This document shows, one piece after another, positions 8,520-17,342 of a stretch of DNA of 64,000 bases (positions are counted from its first letter, which is position 1; each line of letters opens with the position of its first letter). The notes beneath the pieces are model-generated. The model ran no database searches, was not told the origin of the DNA, and was given only the letters and a program-made list of their open reading frames with translations. A program made the position numbers and the translations under genes. This DNA is from Flavobacteriales bacterium (lineage in GTDB: Bacteria; Bacteroidota; Bacteroidia; Flavobacteriales_F; PHOS-HE28): NCBI GenBank assembly GCA_016703005.1, contig JADJCX010000019.1, positions 13,045-77,044 on the forward strand, read 5' to 3'.

Positions 8520-8915
8520 TCAGATGGTGACCGGCACCAGTACCACGGTCTCCTCGTTCTCCTCCTCTTCCAGGATCTTGATGATGCCCTCCGCTGCCAG
8601 CGTATCGTAAGAAGCGAAGATGTCCAGCACGGCGAAGCCAGCTTGACCCTGCTTATAGAAATCGGAGTAGTCGAAAACGATGATGCCCGAAGCATCGGTA
8701 TTGCCCTCTTTCAGCAGGCGACTTGGGTCGCCCAGTGGGTAAGTAGGATTGGCGAAGAGCTTCACATACGCGCCTGCAACCGGTTGGCTGTCCTCATCCA
8801 CTACGGTGATGATGGCCTTGGTAGGCTCCACTTTGTTGCAGGAATTCAGTACGAAGACAGCAGCGAGAAGTGCAATTGTGCCGGCAAGCAAGCTGAAGGG
8901 ACGGGGTGCGGTCAT
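8520..8915 (-). CDS. Small lipoprotein with carboxypeptidase-regulatory-like domain
   Basis: 131 residues. The N-terminus has a lipoprotein signal peptide with lipobox LNSC followed by Asn. The mature part contains ITVVDEDSQPVAGAYVKLFA and TDASGIIVFDYSD, the beta-sandwich pattern of carboxypeptidase-regulatory-like (peptidase-associated) domains, and ends with an acidic EEEENEE stretch. Probably anchored in the outer membrane. It is transcribed alone from a good promoter (8965-8997) divergent from the cyclophilin gene. Function unknown. Confidence 0.82.
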   Translation of the reverse strand: MTAPRPFSLLAGTIALLAAVFVLNSCNKVEPTKAIITVVDEDSQPVAGAYVKLFANPTYPLGDPSRLLKEGNTDASGIIVFDYSDFYKQGQAGFAVLDIFASYDTLAAEGIIKILEEEENEETVVLVPVTI

Positions 8916-8964
8916 TGGGCTACTTTTGGCGGCCTTCGCTGGAAGGCCCGTTTTTTCGAGGAAC

Positions 8965-8997
8965 CAAATGTAGCGTAAGGCCCAATGCGCCTGCCAA
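8965..8997 (-). promoter_or_regulatory. Promoter TTG-N22-TACATTTG for the lipoprotein gene
   Basis: On the minus strand TTG (8995-8997) is followed after 22 bp by TACATTTG (8965-8972), an exact match to the Bacteroidota -7 element. The leader to the ATG at 8915 is about 45 nt. It overlaps the start of the divergent cyclophilin gene. Confidence 0.6.
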
Positions 8998-9686
8998 CCA
9001 CTGCCGCCAAGCTCCTTGCTGGACTATCGATCCTGACCGTGTTCGTGGGGGCTTCGGCGTCCAAGGATGGGACCCGCCCGCGGGTGGAGATCCGCACGGA
9101 ACTGGGCTCTATGGTCGTGGAACTGTACAATGAAACACCGCTGCACCGGGCTAATTTCCTGAAGCTGGTGAGGGAAGGGCGGTACGATAGCCTGTTGTGG
9201 CATCGTGTGATACCTGCTTTCATGATCCAAGGCGGGGATATGGACAGCAGGAACGCCCTGTCCGGTGCCGCCCTTGGCAACGGCGGACCAGGCTATACCG
9301 TCCCGGCGGAGTTCGTTCCCGCCTTGATCCACAAGAAGGGGGCATTGAGCGCTGCCCGCGCCCCTGACCAAGTGAACCCCGAAAAGGCGAGCAGTGGAAG
9401 CCAGTTCTATGTGGTACAGGGCAAAAGTTGGCAACCCAATGAGTTGCAGATGCTGGTCGAGCGTAAGAACCGGGGGTTGGCTACGCCCCGATACGGATAT
9501 ACGCCTGACCAGATCGCGGCGTACACGCGCATGGGTGGTGCCCCCCACCTGGACGGTGATTACACTGTTTTTGGTGAAGTGGTGGAAGGCATCGATCTGG
9601 TTGATCGGATCGCCTCGGTTGCCTGTGACCAGAACGACCGGCCCCTTACCGACCTTCACATGTATATGCGTGTACTGAAGCCATGA
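8985..9686 (+). CDS. Exported cyclophilin-type peptidyl-prolyl isomerase
   Basis: 233 residues with an N-terminal signal sequence (LLAGLSILTVFVGASAS). The cyclophilin fold is shown by LGSMVVELYNETPLHRANFL, the active-site motif WHRVIPAFMIQGGD, SSGSQFYVVQG and DGDYTVFGEVVEGIDLVDRI. It isomerises Xaa-Pro bonds, probably helping to fold periplasmic or secreted proteins. A 45-residue insertion (LMVERKNRG to MGGAP) between the last two motifs is typical of Bacteroidota cyclophilins. Its stop overlaps the pheS start by 4 bp. A TACTTTTG element at 8921-8928 may be its promoter. Confidence 0.93.
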   Translation: MRLPTTAAKLLAGLSILTVFVGASASKDGTRPRVEIRTELGSMVVELYNETPLHRANFLKLVREGRYDSLLWHRVIPAFMIQGGDMDSRNALSGAALGNGGPGYTVPAEFVPALIHKKGALSAARAPDQVNPEKASSGSQFYVVQGKSWQPNELQMLVERKNRGLATPRYGYTPDQIAAYTRMGGAPHLDGDYTVFGEVVEGIDLVDRIASVACDQNDRPLTDLHMYMRVLKP

Positions 9687-10720
9687 GCCTGAAAGAGAGG
9701 ATCGCAACGCTGGAGGAGGAGTTGCGCTCGTTGGCGGCTGAAACCCGGGACGAAGCAGAACAACTGCGCGTGCGATGGCTCGGTCGGAATGGCGTTGTAA
9801 CGGTTCTGTTCGAGGAATTCAAGCAGGTGGCCTCGGAGGAGAAACGCGAACTCGGCCAGGTGATGAACCGGCTGAAAGTGTCGGCACAAGCGCGCATTGA
9901 TGAGTTGAAGAACAGTGCTGTCGAAGCAGGTAACGGTACGGAGGGGACGGGTGACATTACGAGACCTGCACGGACCGAGCCCGTCGGCAGCCTGCACCCG
10001 ATCAGCATTGTGCGGCAGCGCATCATCGATGTGTTCGGCCGTATCGGGTATACCGTGAGCCAGGGACCTGAAGTCGAAGACGACCATCACAACTTCAGCG
10101 CGCTCAACTTCCCGCCTGACCACCCTGCCCGGGACATGCAAGACACGTTTTTCGTTGACTTGGGTGCCGATATGGCGCTGCGCACGCATACCAGCAGCGT
10201 GCAGGTGCGTGTGATGGAAAGCAGCAAGCCACCTATCCGCACCATTTCACCAGGGCGCGTTTACCGGAATGAAGCCATCAGCGCCCGAGCGCACTGCATG
10301 TTCCATCAAGTGGAAGGTTTGTACGTGGACAAAGGCGTAAGCTTCGCCGAACTGAAAGGAACGCTGGACCACTTCGCCAAGGCCATGTTCGGCGCTGATG
10401 TAAAGATCCGATTGCGGCCGAGCTACTTCCCCTTCACAGAGCCTAGCGCCGAAGTGGATATGAGCTGCAGCATCTGCGGCGGAAGTGGTTGTAACGTGTG
10501 TAAACACAGTGGCTGGGTGGAGATCATGGGCTGTGGCATGGTGGATCCCGCCGTGCTCACCAACTGTGGCATTGACCCGGAGGTTTATAGTGGCTTCGCG
10601 TTCGGCATGGGGGTGGAGCGCATTGCACAATTGCTCTATCGTGTGCCCGATCTGCGGCTCTACTGGGAGAATGATGTGCGCTTCCTGGAACAGTTCAACG
10701 ACGGTGCGTTCCGGGCATAG
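9683..10720 (+). CDS. pheS: Phenylalanine-tRNA ligase alpha subunit
   Basis: 345 residues, full length. It charges tRNA-Phe together with PheT (not in the window). Seen: the N-terminal coiled coil, motif 2 region RTISPGRVYRNEAISARAHC, the Cys-rich CSICGGSGCNVCKHSGW segment, and motif 3 GVERIAQLLY near the C-terminus. It overlaps the cyclophilin gene by 4 bp (ATGA), an unusual pairing that suggests co-translation. No attenuator or leader peptide is visible. Confidence 0.97.
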   Translation: MSLKERIATLEEELRSLAAETRDEAEQLRVRWLGRNGVVTVLFEEFKQVASEEKRELGQVMNRLKVSAQARIDELKNSAVEAGNGTEGTGDITRPARTEPVGSLHPISIVRQRIIDVFGRIGYTVSQGPEVEDDHHNFSALNFPPDHPARDMQDTFFVDLGADMALRTHTSSVQVRVMESSKPPIRTISPGRVYRNEAISARAHCMFHQVEGLYVDKGVSFAELKGTLDHFAKAMFGADVKIRLRPSYFPFTEPSAEVDMSCSICGGSGCNVCKHSGWVEIMGCGMVDPAVLTNCGIDPEVYSGFAFGMGVERIAQLLYRVPDLRLYWENDVRFLEQFNDGAFRA

Positions 10721-10771
10721 TTCTCACACAGGAGCTAGACAGTGATGCGCGGATAGGAGCATCGAACGCGC

Positions 10772-12055
10772 ATGCAAGGAGCCGCAGAGATCAAAACCGA
10801 CGTGCTGATCGTTGGTGCAGGTCCCGGTGGCTGCACAGCAGCACTGAAGCTGGCCCAGCTCGGTGTGGATGCGGTGCTGGTGGACAGGTCGCGCTTTCCA
10901 CGCGACAAGGTTTGTGGCGATGCATTGAGCGGGAAAGTGGTGCGCTGCCTGGAACGTCTCGACCCCTCATTGGCTGTTGATCTCCGCCGGCAAAGTGAAC
11001 TGCTTCCCAGCTGGGGTGTCACGTTCGTTGCGCCTAGCGGGCGCTCCTTGCGCGTGCCGTTCTCGCGCAACACCGGGGAAGGACAAGCACCCGGTGCCAT
11101 CCTTCCGCGCATGCAGTTCGATAACTTCATGCTCGATGCGGTGAAGCGCGATGGCCGAGTGCGCGTGATCGAAGGCACGACGGCAAAACAGTTCGAGCGC
11201 ACGAACGATGGGTGGACTGTTGATCTTGTCGGCCAACACCTACCGCATACACGGTGCCACCCGGAATTGATCCTTGATGCTTCGGGTGCGAACTCACACT
11301 TCGCGCGCCACGTGGGCAAGTTGCCCATGGAGCCGCGGCACCACTGCGCCGGTGTACGTGCCTACTTCCAAGGCGTCACAAACCTCGACGCGCAAGGCTT
11401 CATCGAACTCATCTTCCTCGAAGAACTGCTTCCTGGCTACTTGTGGATCTTCCCGTTGCCGAACGGGCGCGCGAACGTGGGCCTCGGGTTGCGTAGTGAT
11501 GTGGTGCGCAAGCGCGGTGCGGATCTGAAAGCGCTGATGACGCAACTGATCACCGAACATCCCCAACTGAAAGCGCGGTTCGCGAATGCGACCATGGAGG
11601 GCACCATCCAAGGCATGGGACTTCCGTTGGCCAGCAAGCGTTGGCCCATCAGTGGCGATGGCTACATACTCATAGGCGATGCCGCACACCTTATTGACCC
11701 CTTCACCGGCGAAGGCATAAGCCACGCCATGATCAGTGGGATGCACGCCGCGGATGTTGCCGCCAGCGTGATCACCACACCAAGACCGGCCACGTCGGGA
11801 GCGGGCGGGCAGCGGCTCCATGAATACGATCAACGCGTATGGAAACGACTGGGAAAGGAGATCGGCATCAGTACGCGCTTGCAGCAATTGGCGAACAAGC
11901 CATGGCTCTTCAACCTTGTGGTGAACAAAGCCATCAACAATCCGGCGCTTGCCGACACCATCAGCAGCATGTTCAACGACCTGGACATGCGCGAGCGGTT
12001 GAAGAGCCCACGATTCTATATGGACCTCTTGCTGGGTCGATCGCCTAAGCCTTGA
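10772..12055 (+). CDS. Geranylgeranyl reductase family FAD-dependent oxidoreductase
   Basis: 427 residues. The N-terminal FAD-binding motif is VLIVGAGPGGCTAALKLAQL, followed by the family-specific RSRFPRDKVCGDALSGK segment near 45-60. A second FAD contact, ILIGDAAHLIDPFTGEGISHA, lies near 295. These features match the geranylgeranyl-reductase/FixC-like group, which saturates isoprenoid chains or oxidises quinone-type substrates; the true substrate is unknown. It follows pheS by 51 bp on the same strand. The 3' end overlaps the convergent T9SS cargo gene by 11 bp. Confidence 0.9.
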   Translation: MQGAAEIKTDVLIVGAGPGGCTAALKLAQLGVDAVLVDRSRFPRDKVCGDALSGKVVRCLERLDPSLAVDLRRQSELLPSWGVTFVAPSGRSLRVPFSRNTGEGQAPGAILPRMQFDNFMLDAVKRDGRVRVIEGTTAKQFERTNDGWTVDLVGQHLPHTRCHPELILDASGANSHFARHVGKLPMEPRHHCAGVRAYFQGVTNLDAQGFIELIFLEELLPGYLWIFPLPNGRANVGLGLRSDVVRKRGADLKALMTQLITEHPQLKARFANATMEGTIQGMGLPLASKRWPISGDGYILIGDAAHLIDPFTGEGISHAMISGMHAADVAASVITTPRPATSGAGGQRLHEYDQRVWKRLGKEIGISTRLQQLANKPWLFNLVVNKAINNPALADTISSMFNDLDMRERLKSPRFYMDLLLGRSPKP

Positions 12056-13739
12056 TGAAACGCGCGGTGCGCCGTTCGTCGGCGACGCGCACATCGAGCA
12101 CGTACGACCCTGCGCGCAATCCGGGGATCGCGACGCGCACGTTGTTGCCACCGGGCAACAACGCTCGAACGGTGAACAGCACATCTCGCCCGGCAGCATC
12201 CAGCACACGCACTTCCGCTTCAACATTCTCACGTACCGGAAGGTCGAACACGAGCTCATCGTTCACTGCACTTGCTTGTAACTCGATATCCCCTGCGGCG
12301 CGCGCGGGCAATTGCACAAGAACGATCTTCTGCTGATCCTCGACGGAAAGGTTGCTGATATCGCAGGTGCCGCCATCGAGGTATACGTACCACTTCAAGG
12401 CCGAGCCGATGCTGTTCGCATTGTGCAATCGTGCACCTGGACCAAAGGAGAGCCTGCTGCCGATACCGAGCATGGTTTCCAACTTTCCCGAGGTGGTTGC
12501 GCCGGGGCCCTCCTTCATGTCAACCATGTTGTGGAAGACTAGTTCCGCACCCGGCTTGATATCGATGTTGCAGCCTTCGCGCAAACCGATCATCCCGCGG
12601 CCGCCAAAGCCGTAATCAAAGCGTTCTCCGGCCGCCACTTCCAAGGAGCTGCCGGGTTTAAAGAGGAAGCAGGACATAGCGCCGTCCAAGTGTACTTCGC
12701 CACCGGCGTGCACGTAGCGGGAGCCTTCCTCCCAGAACACCTCAATGAAATTGTAGCTCATGCACAATTCGCCTTGGTTGACGAAGACCAGATTGTGGAA
12801 TACGGAGTCGTTGTTCAACACAGTACCTGCACGCAATTGGGTGTAGGGTTGAAAGGCGATGTTGGCGAACTGGTCGAGCGTTACCGTAATGGTTGATGGT
12901 GCTGGCACATTGGGAATGGGCAGCACATCGAGGTAGCTCATGTGGTCCGCCGATGGATAGGTGCTGTCCTCGTACATCACCAGGTTGTATTGTCCACCGC
13001 CCCAAAACGTATAGTCGAATTGCCCTTGACTGAACTGCGGCATGGTCGCCTCGGCGATCTGTTGAACTCCCCAGTTCATCATCTGGTCGATGATCTCCGG
13101 AGTGTATAGATCAACATGTTCGGCAGATGCCCCAACGGTCGGGGTGTATCGATAGATCACCTCGCGCAAGGCATTGCCCACCATGCGCTCGGTTGGTATG
13201 CAGAGGTCGATCGCCGGGCCGGAGAACAACGAACCGGTATACCCGCCTTGGTGCCAACGCAGCAGTTGAGAGGTGCCCAGACTGTCGGGCACGCGCACAG
13301 CCACTTGCACGCCCGTACACAATCCATTGGGGCAGTTCGCCGTAGTGTCTATCGCTGACCAATCTGATGGATACGGTGTCGTGTACAGGCCGTAGATGTT
13401 GTTGCTTGTCAATGGGATCGCCGATGCGGAATCGAGCAGCGCGCGCACAAAGACAGCCCGAGAGATATCGCATTGATCGAACCGTAGCCTAGGGTACGGG
13501 AAGTTGCCCACCATCTCGAAAAGGTCGATACACACTGTGCTATCACGCGGGCCATCCCATTCGTTGTTCACTGTTTGGTAGGCCTCCCAACCTTGATAGG
13601 TGTGGATGGTCTGCGCCGTGTCCCACGGACATGGAATGGAGACGGTGTCCTGTGCATACATGGTTGGCAATTGTTGCGCAGCGCTAGGGAGTGAAAAGAA
13701 CGAAGCAACAGAGAGAAGAACGGGGTAGCTGGGTTTCAT
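12045..13739 (-). CDS. T9SS type A sorting-domain secreted protein
   Basis: 564 residues. Start at the ATG at 13739 (MKPSYPVLLSVASFFSLPSA) gives a signal peptide ending AAQQ. The central part is beta-rich with repeated Gly/Asn turns and no catalytic motif. The C-terminal 80 residues (NVEAEVRVLDAAGRDVLFTV to GLRAGSYVLDVRV, ending RTARFIKA) form a typical T9SS type A domain. The protein is thus exported by Sec and T9SS and probably attached to the cell surface. Residues about 380-470 contain CNIDIKPGAELVFHN-like strands, suggesting a right-handed beta-helix. Confidence 0.85.
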   Translation of the reverse strand: MKPSYPVLLSVASFFSLPSAAQQLPTMYAQDTVSIPCPWDTAQTIHTYQGWEAYQTVNNEWDGPRDSTVCIDLFEMVGNFPYPRLRFDQCDISRAVFVRALLDSASAIPLTSNNIYGLYTTPYPSDWSAIDTTANCPNGLCTGVQVAVRVPDSLGTSQLLRWHQGGYTGSLFSGPAIDLCIPTERMVGNALREVIYRYTPTVGASAEHVDLYTPEIIDQMMNWGVQQIAEATMPQFSQGQFDYTFWGGGQYNLVMYEDSTYPSADHMSYLDVLPIPNVPAPSTITVTLDQFANIAFQPYTQLRAGTVLNNDSVFHNLVFVNQGELCMSYNFIEVFWEEGSRYVHAGGEVHLDGAMSCFLFKPGSSLEVAAGERFDYGFGGRGMIGLREGCNIDIKPGAELVFHNMVDMKEGPGATTSGKLETMLGIGSRLSFGPGARLHNANSIGSALKWYVYLDGGTCDISNLSVEDQQKIVLVQLPARAAGDIELQASAVNDELVFDLPVRENVEAEVRVLDAAGRDVLFTVRALLPGGNNVRVAIPGLRAGSYVLDVRVADERRTARFIKA

Positions 13740-13826
13740 GCGGTGCTGGTTGGTGGGCAGACCCATAAGCGCAGTCATCCGCTGCCCATACGATCCTGAG
13801 CCGCGCGACCGGTCGCACGAATATCG

Positions 13827-14573
13827 CTAAAGCTTCCGCGCCACCACGAACCAATCCCACGGTTGCGGGGCCTTCATCCACTGTGGTGGCCGATCGAATT
13901 CCGTGCTCCATGGGTATTCGATCTTCTGCACATCCAGCACGTTCATGCCGTGCATGGCCAATAAGCTGCGCAGCTCATCAGCAGAGTAGTGTTTGGTGGG
14001 CACGTGGTCGATGCGTACGATGCCGCGCAGCACGTCCATACCCTTCGGGTTCTCGCTTTCGGGCGTTGGCACATGACTCTTACCCACTTGGCGGTCCTGC
14101 CATTCAGCATGGCGCGCATGCGTGAGCAAGACGCTCTCGATACTGGGCACCACCAACGCCAAGTGGCCACCCTTGCGCACAGCGCCACACACATGCGCTA
14201 CCATGCGCGAGCGCTTGCGATGATCGGCCAGCAACAGGGTGTTGATGCATAACGCGAAATCAGCCTGTGGTTTCGGCAGCGCGTTCTTCACCAGGTCGGC
14301 GTAGTGGTATGTGGCGTTTTGGTGCGCGCGGTTTTTGTGCGCCGCAATGGCCAGGCATTCGCGCGACACGTCGAAGCCGAGAACAGTGCCGAAGTGCTCC
14401 GCTAGCAACCCAATGGTGCGCCCCGTCCCACAGCCGATGTCGAACGCCACGCCCCTCTTTTTCGCGTATTGCTGCACTGCGCCCGCGATCAGGCCCTTGC
14501 GATCGTTGGCCGGCACGTTGAAGATCTCCTGCTCGAAGCGCTTGGCTACACGGTCCCAGTCTTGTTCGTTCAT
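13827..14573 (-). CDS. Class I SAM-dependent methyltransferase
   Basis: 248 residues starting MNEQDWDRVAKRFEQEIF. SAM-binding motif I is VAFDIGCGTGRTIGLLAEHF followed by LGFDVSRECLAIA (motif II). The conserved order of strands continues with FALCINTLLLAD and GGHLALVVPS. The substrate is not evident; similar proteins methylate quinones, lipids or small metabolites. It is flanked by a T9SS cargo gene and pyk on the same strand, with gaps of about 85 bp on both sides, so it may be its own unit. Confidence 0.88.
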   Translation of the reverse strand: MNEQDWDRVAKRFEQEIFNVPANDRKGLIAGAVQQYAKKRGVAFDIGCGTGRTIGLLAEHFGTVLGFDVSRECLAIAAHKNRAHQNATYHYADLVKNALPKPQADFALCINTLLLADHRKRSRMVAHVCGAVRKGGHLALVVPSIESVLLTHARHAEWQDRQVGKSHVPTPESENPKGMDVLRGIVRIDHVPTKHYSADELRSLLAMHGMNVLDVQKIEYPWSTEFDRPPQWMKAPQPWDWFVVARKL

Positions 14574-14655
14574 GGACGTGCAAGATCGTCGCATCCATGA
14601 ACGCTCGGCCAATGCGGGGCCGACTGTTGTTCACATGGTCGGCACGAAAAGCCAA

Positions 14656-16077
14656 TTACGCCGGGCTCAGCTTCAGCATGTTGCTCATGCCTTTCTCGGC
14701 AATGGGCATGCTGGCGATGTTCACCACGAGGTCGCCCTCTTTCACCAACTTCTTGCGACGCAGTAAGAGTTTGATATCGGCGATGGTGTGGTCAGTACTC
14801 ACGCTCTTGTCGTAGAAGTGTGCGCGTACGCCCCATACCAGATTGAGCATACAAAGGATGTCCGGGTTGCTGGTGAAGGCGTGGATGTTCGCCTTGGGCC
14901 GCATGCTGCTGATCTTGAAAGCAGTGTAGCCGCTGTGCGTCATGGTGACGATCGCGCGCACCTCCGTGCTGGCCGCCAAACCCACGCTGGCCATGCAAAT
15001 GGCGTCGGTCACCATGCGCTCGTCGTGCTCGAGCAACGGGAACTCCACGTTATACATGTCCTCGCTGGTCTCCATCTCCAGCAGAATGCGGTTCATGGCA
15101 CGCACCGTTTCCACGGGGAACTTCCCCACGCTGGTCTCCGCGCTCAGCATCACAGCGTCGGCATGATCGAGCACAGCGTTGGCCACGTCGTTCACCTCGG
15201 CACGCGTTGGCGTGCTATTGGTGATCATGCTCTCCATCATCTGGGTGGCAACGATCACGGGTCTTTGCTGGCGCAAGCAGCGCTTGATCAGGTCCTTCTG
15301 GATCAGCGGGACTTTCTCCATGGGGATCTCCACGCCCAGATCTCCACGCGCCACCATCAACGCATCGCTCTCGGCGATGATCGCGTCGATCTCCTTGAGT
15401 GCTTCGGGCTTTTCGATCTTGGCTACAACGCGTGCGCGTTTACCGGCTTTCTTGATGTGTGCCTTGAGTTCGCGGATGTCCTGCGCCGAACGCACGAAAC
15501 TCAGGCCGATCCAGTCCACGTCGAGTTCGAGTGCGAAGGCCAGATCGCGCAAGTCCTTCTCCGTGAGGCTGGGCAGCGACACCTTCGTGTTGGGTAGGTT
15601 GATGCCCTTGTTCGCACTGAGCATGCCGCCGTTGATCACGCGCGTGCGCACTTCGCTTTTGCCGTCGGTGGCGATCACCTCCAGTTGCAGTTTGCCGTCG
15701 TCGAGCAATACGCGTTCACCGGGCTTCACGTCGTGCGGGAACTGCGCATAGCTTGTACTGACACGCCCGGGCACGCCCTTGGTGCCGTCGGTTGCGATCA
15801 CCAACTCCGAACCGTCCTTCAGTTCAATGGGTCCGTTCGCCATCTCGCCAACACGCAGCTTGGGACCTTGCAGATCGGCGAGGATGCTGGTGTAGCTCTC
15901 AAGTTCCTTGTCCAATTCGCGCACGAGTGCGACGGTGCGTGCGATATCCGCATGGTCGCCGTGGCTGAAATTGATGCGGCACACATCAACACCTTGTGCC
16001 AACAATTCGCGCAGAACCCCGGGGCTGCTACTGGCAGGCCCCAACGTGGCGACGATCTTCGTTTTCGGATTGCTCAT
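14656..16077 (-). CDS. pyk: Pyruvate kinase
   Basis: 473 residues. It makes pyruvate and ATP from phosphoenolpyruvate and ADP, the last step of glycolysis. Seen: KTKIVATLGPASSSPGVLRE at the N-terminus, CRINFSHGDH, and the active-site signature KIEKPEALKEIDAII with MVARGDLGVEIPMEKVP. The C-terminal allosteric domain is present. The start overlaps the upstream IPExxxVDY gene by 4 bp, an arrangement typical of Bacteroidota. Confidence 0.97.
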   Translation of the reverse strand: MSNPKTKIVATLGPASSSPGVLRELLAQGVDVCRINFSHGDHADIARTVALVRELDKELESYTSILADLQGPKLRVGEMANGPIELKDGSELVIATDGTKGVPGRVSTSYAQFPHDVKPGERVLLDDGKLQLEVIATDGKSEVRTRVINGGMLSANKGINLPNTKVSLPSLTEKDLRDLAFALELDVDWIGLSFVRSAQDIRELKAHIKKAGKRARVVAKIEKPEALKEIDAIIAESDALMVARGDLGVEIPMEKVPLIQKDLIKRCLRQQRPVIVATQMMESMITNSTPTRAEVNDVANAVLDHADAVMLSAETSVGKFPVETVRAMNRILLEMETSEDMYNVEFPLLEHDERMVTDAICMASVGLAASTEVRAIVTMTHSGYTAFKISSMRPKANIHAFTSNPDILCMLNLVWGVRAHFYDKSVSTDHTIADIKLLLRRKKLVKEGDLVVNIASMPIAEKGMSNMLKLSPA

Positions 16078-16496
16078 TCTCCTCGGTCCAACAGTTTATG
16101 CCCTTCACGCAGGCTGTGATAGTCGAGCGCGAATGCAGTGAGTACGAACGGTGTTGCGCGCACGCGGGCCAGCAATTCCTCGCTGCCGATCGGCGCGTCC
16201 TCGTTCACCAACAGGAAGTAGTCCGTTTGTTTTTGCTCCTTCAACAGGTAGCCGGCCCCGCTGCGATTGTTCAGTAGGGTGATGTACAGATGCTCGTCTT
16301 CATCGCTGTGTTCGAACAACGGGAAAGCGGCGCTGTGGCCGCCGTCCGTTGCCATCACATCGTTGACGGAACGGCTCAGTTCGATGTTCAACTCCTTGTT
16401 CAACGCCCAACACAATCGGTAATCCTTCTCATGGCTGCTGATCCCGATGATCGTGAGTTCGGGGTCGGGTGCTATGTCGAGCTTCAGCTTGGCCAT
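16074..16496 (-). CDS. IPExxxVDY family protein
   Basis: 140 residues, no signal peptide, acidic. The start has KLKLDIAPDPELTIIGISS, the middle SAAFPLFEHSDEDEHLYITL, and near the C-terminus FVLTAFALDYHSL, corresponding to the degenerate family signature. The family is Bacteroidota-specific and nearly always precedes pyk, as here with a 4-bp overlap. Function is unknown; a role with pyruvate kinase is inferred only from the linkage. A clear TACATTTG element lies 30 bp upstream. Confidence 0.88.
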   Translation of the reverse strand: MAKLKLDIAPDPELTIIGISSHEKDYRLCWALNKELNIELSRSVNDVMATDGGHSAAFPLFEHSDEDEHLYITLLNNRSGAGYLLKEQKQTDYFLLVNEDAPIGSEELLARVRATPFVLTAFALDYHSLREGHKLLDRGE

Positions 16497-16525
16497 GGAA
16501 AACCCGGGGCTGCCGAGTGTGCGGC

Positions 16526-16533
16526 CAAATGTA
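16526..16533 (-). promoter_or_regulatory. -7 element TACATTTG for the IPExxxVDY-pyk operon
   Basis: An exact TAnnTTTG match on the minus strand, 30 bp before the ATG at 16496, in the 54-bp gap after rnc. The -33 TTG is not evident. Confidence 0.5.
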
Positions 16534-16550
16534 GGCGCACTGTGTTGCGG

Positions 16551-17339
16551 CTATGGTCGTTCCTGCGACGGGTCGTGATCCTCTGCACGGTGTGCATGCG
16601 CGCGTGCTGGGCCCGGCAGCCCGCTCCTTGAGCGCATCCCCCGGAAGGCCGCTTGCGCTGCATCCTGTTCCGCGATCTTTTTGCTGTGCCCTCGTCCGGT
16701 GCCACGCACGGCGCCATCGATGCGCACTTCCGCCACGTATTGCTTGCCCCGGGCACCCTTGCCACGCTCTTCGCTCAGGTGGAATTCCACCTTCTTTCTG
16801 CGCTTCTGACCCCACTCCAACAGGCGGCTCTTTCCATCACGATCTTCCTTTTCCAGTTCCTTCAGGTCGAAGTACTTACTGATGAGCGCGAGCACCAGCG
16901 CCTGGGTTTTCTTGAAGCCCTTGTCCAGGAAGATGGCTCCGATCAACGCCTCCAGCGCATTGCCCGGCACACTGGTCTCGTGGCCGCGCGCCACTTTCGT
17001 CTCCACCACTTTTTCGATCTCGATGTGTTTGGCCAACACGTTGAGCTGCGCGCGGCTCACCAGCTTGCTGCGCATACGCGTCAGGAAGCCTTCGCTTTTG
17101 TCAGGATAGGTGCGGAAGAGCAAAGTGCCCACGATCGCATCGAGGATCGCATCGCCCAGGAATTCGAGACGCTCGTTATTGGGCAGGTCCGGACGGTCTT
17201 CCGGTACGGCGCTGCTGTGGCGAAGTGCTTGCCGGTAAAGAGCGAGATCGCCCGGGGTGAGGCCAAGCGTACTGCGGCTCCAAGCGCGAATGAGGCGCTC
17301 CTCTGGATTGGCGGGCCGACTGAAGAGGCTGCTGAGCAA
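16551..17339 (-). CDS. rnc: Ribonuclease III
   Basis: 262 residues. It cuts double-stranded RNA, including rRNA precursors. The signature NNERLEFLGDAILDAIVG (54-71) carries catalytic acidic residues Glu56 and Asp63, and VPGNALEALIGAIFLDKG holds the second acidic pair. The double-stranded RNA-binding domain follows, with GKQYVAEVRIDGAVRGTGRG and KKIAEQDAAQAAF. The last 25 residues are a basic tail. It follows fabF by 3 bp, the conserved acpP-fabF-rnc order. Confidence 0.97.
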   Translation of the reverse strand: MLSSLFSRPANPEERLIRAWSRSTLGLTPGDLALYRQALRHSSAVPEDRPDLPNNERLEFLGDAILDAIVGTLLFRTYPDKSEGFLTRMRSKLVSRAQLNVLAKHIEIEKVVETKVARGHETSVPGNALEALIGAIFLDKGFKKTQALVLALISKYFDLKELEKEDRDGKSRLLEWGQKRRKKVEFHLSEERGKGARGKQYVAEVRIDGAVRGTGRGHSKKIAEQDAAQAAFRGMRSRSGLPGPARAHAHRAEDHDPSQERP

Positions 17340-17342
17340 GCG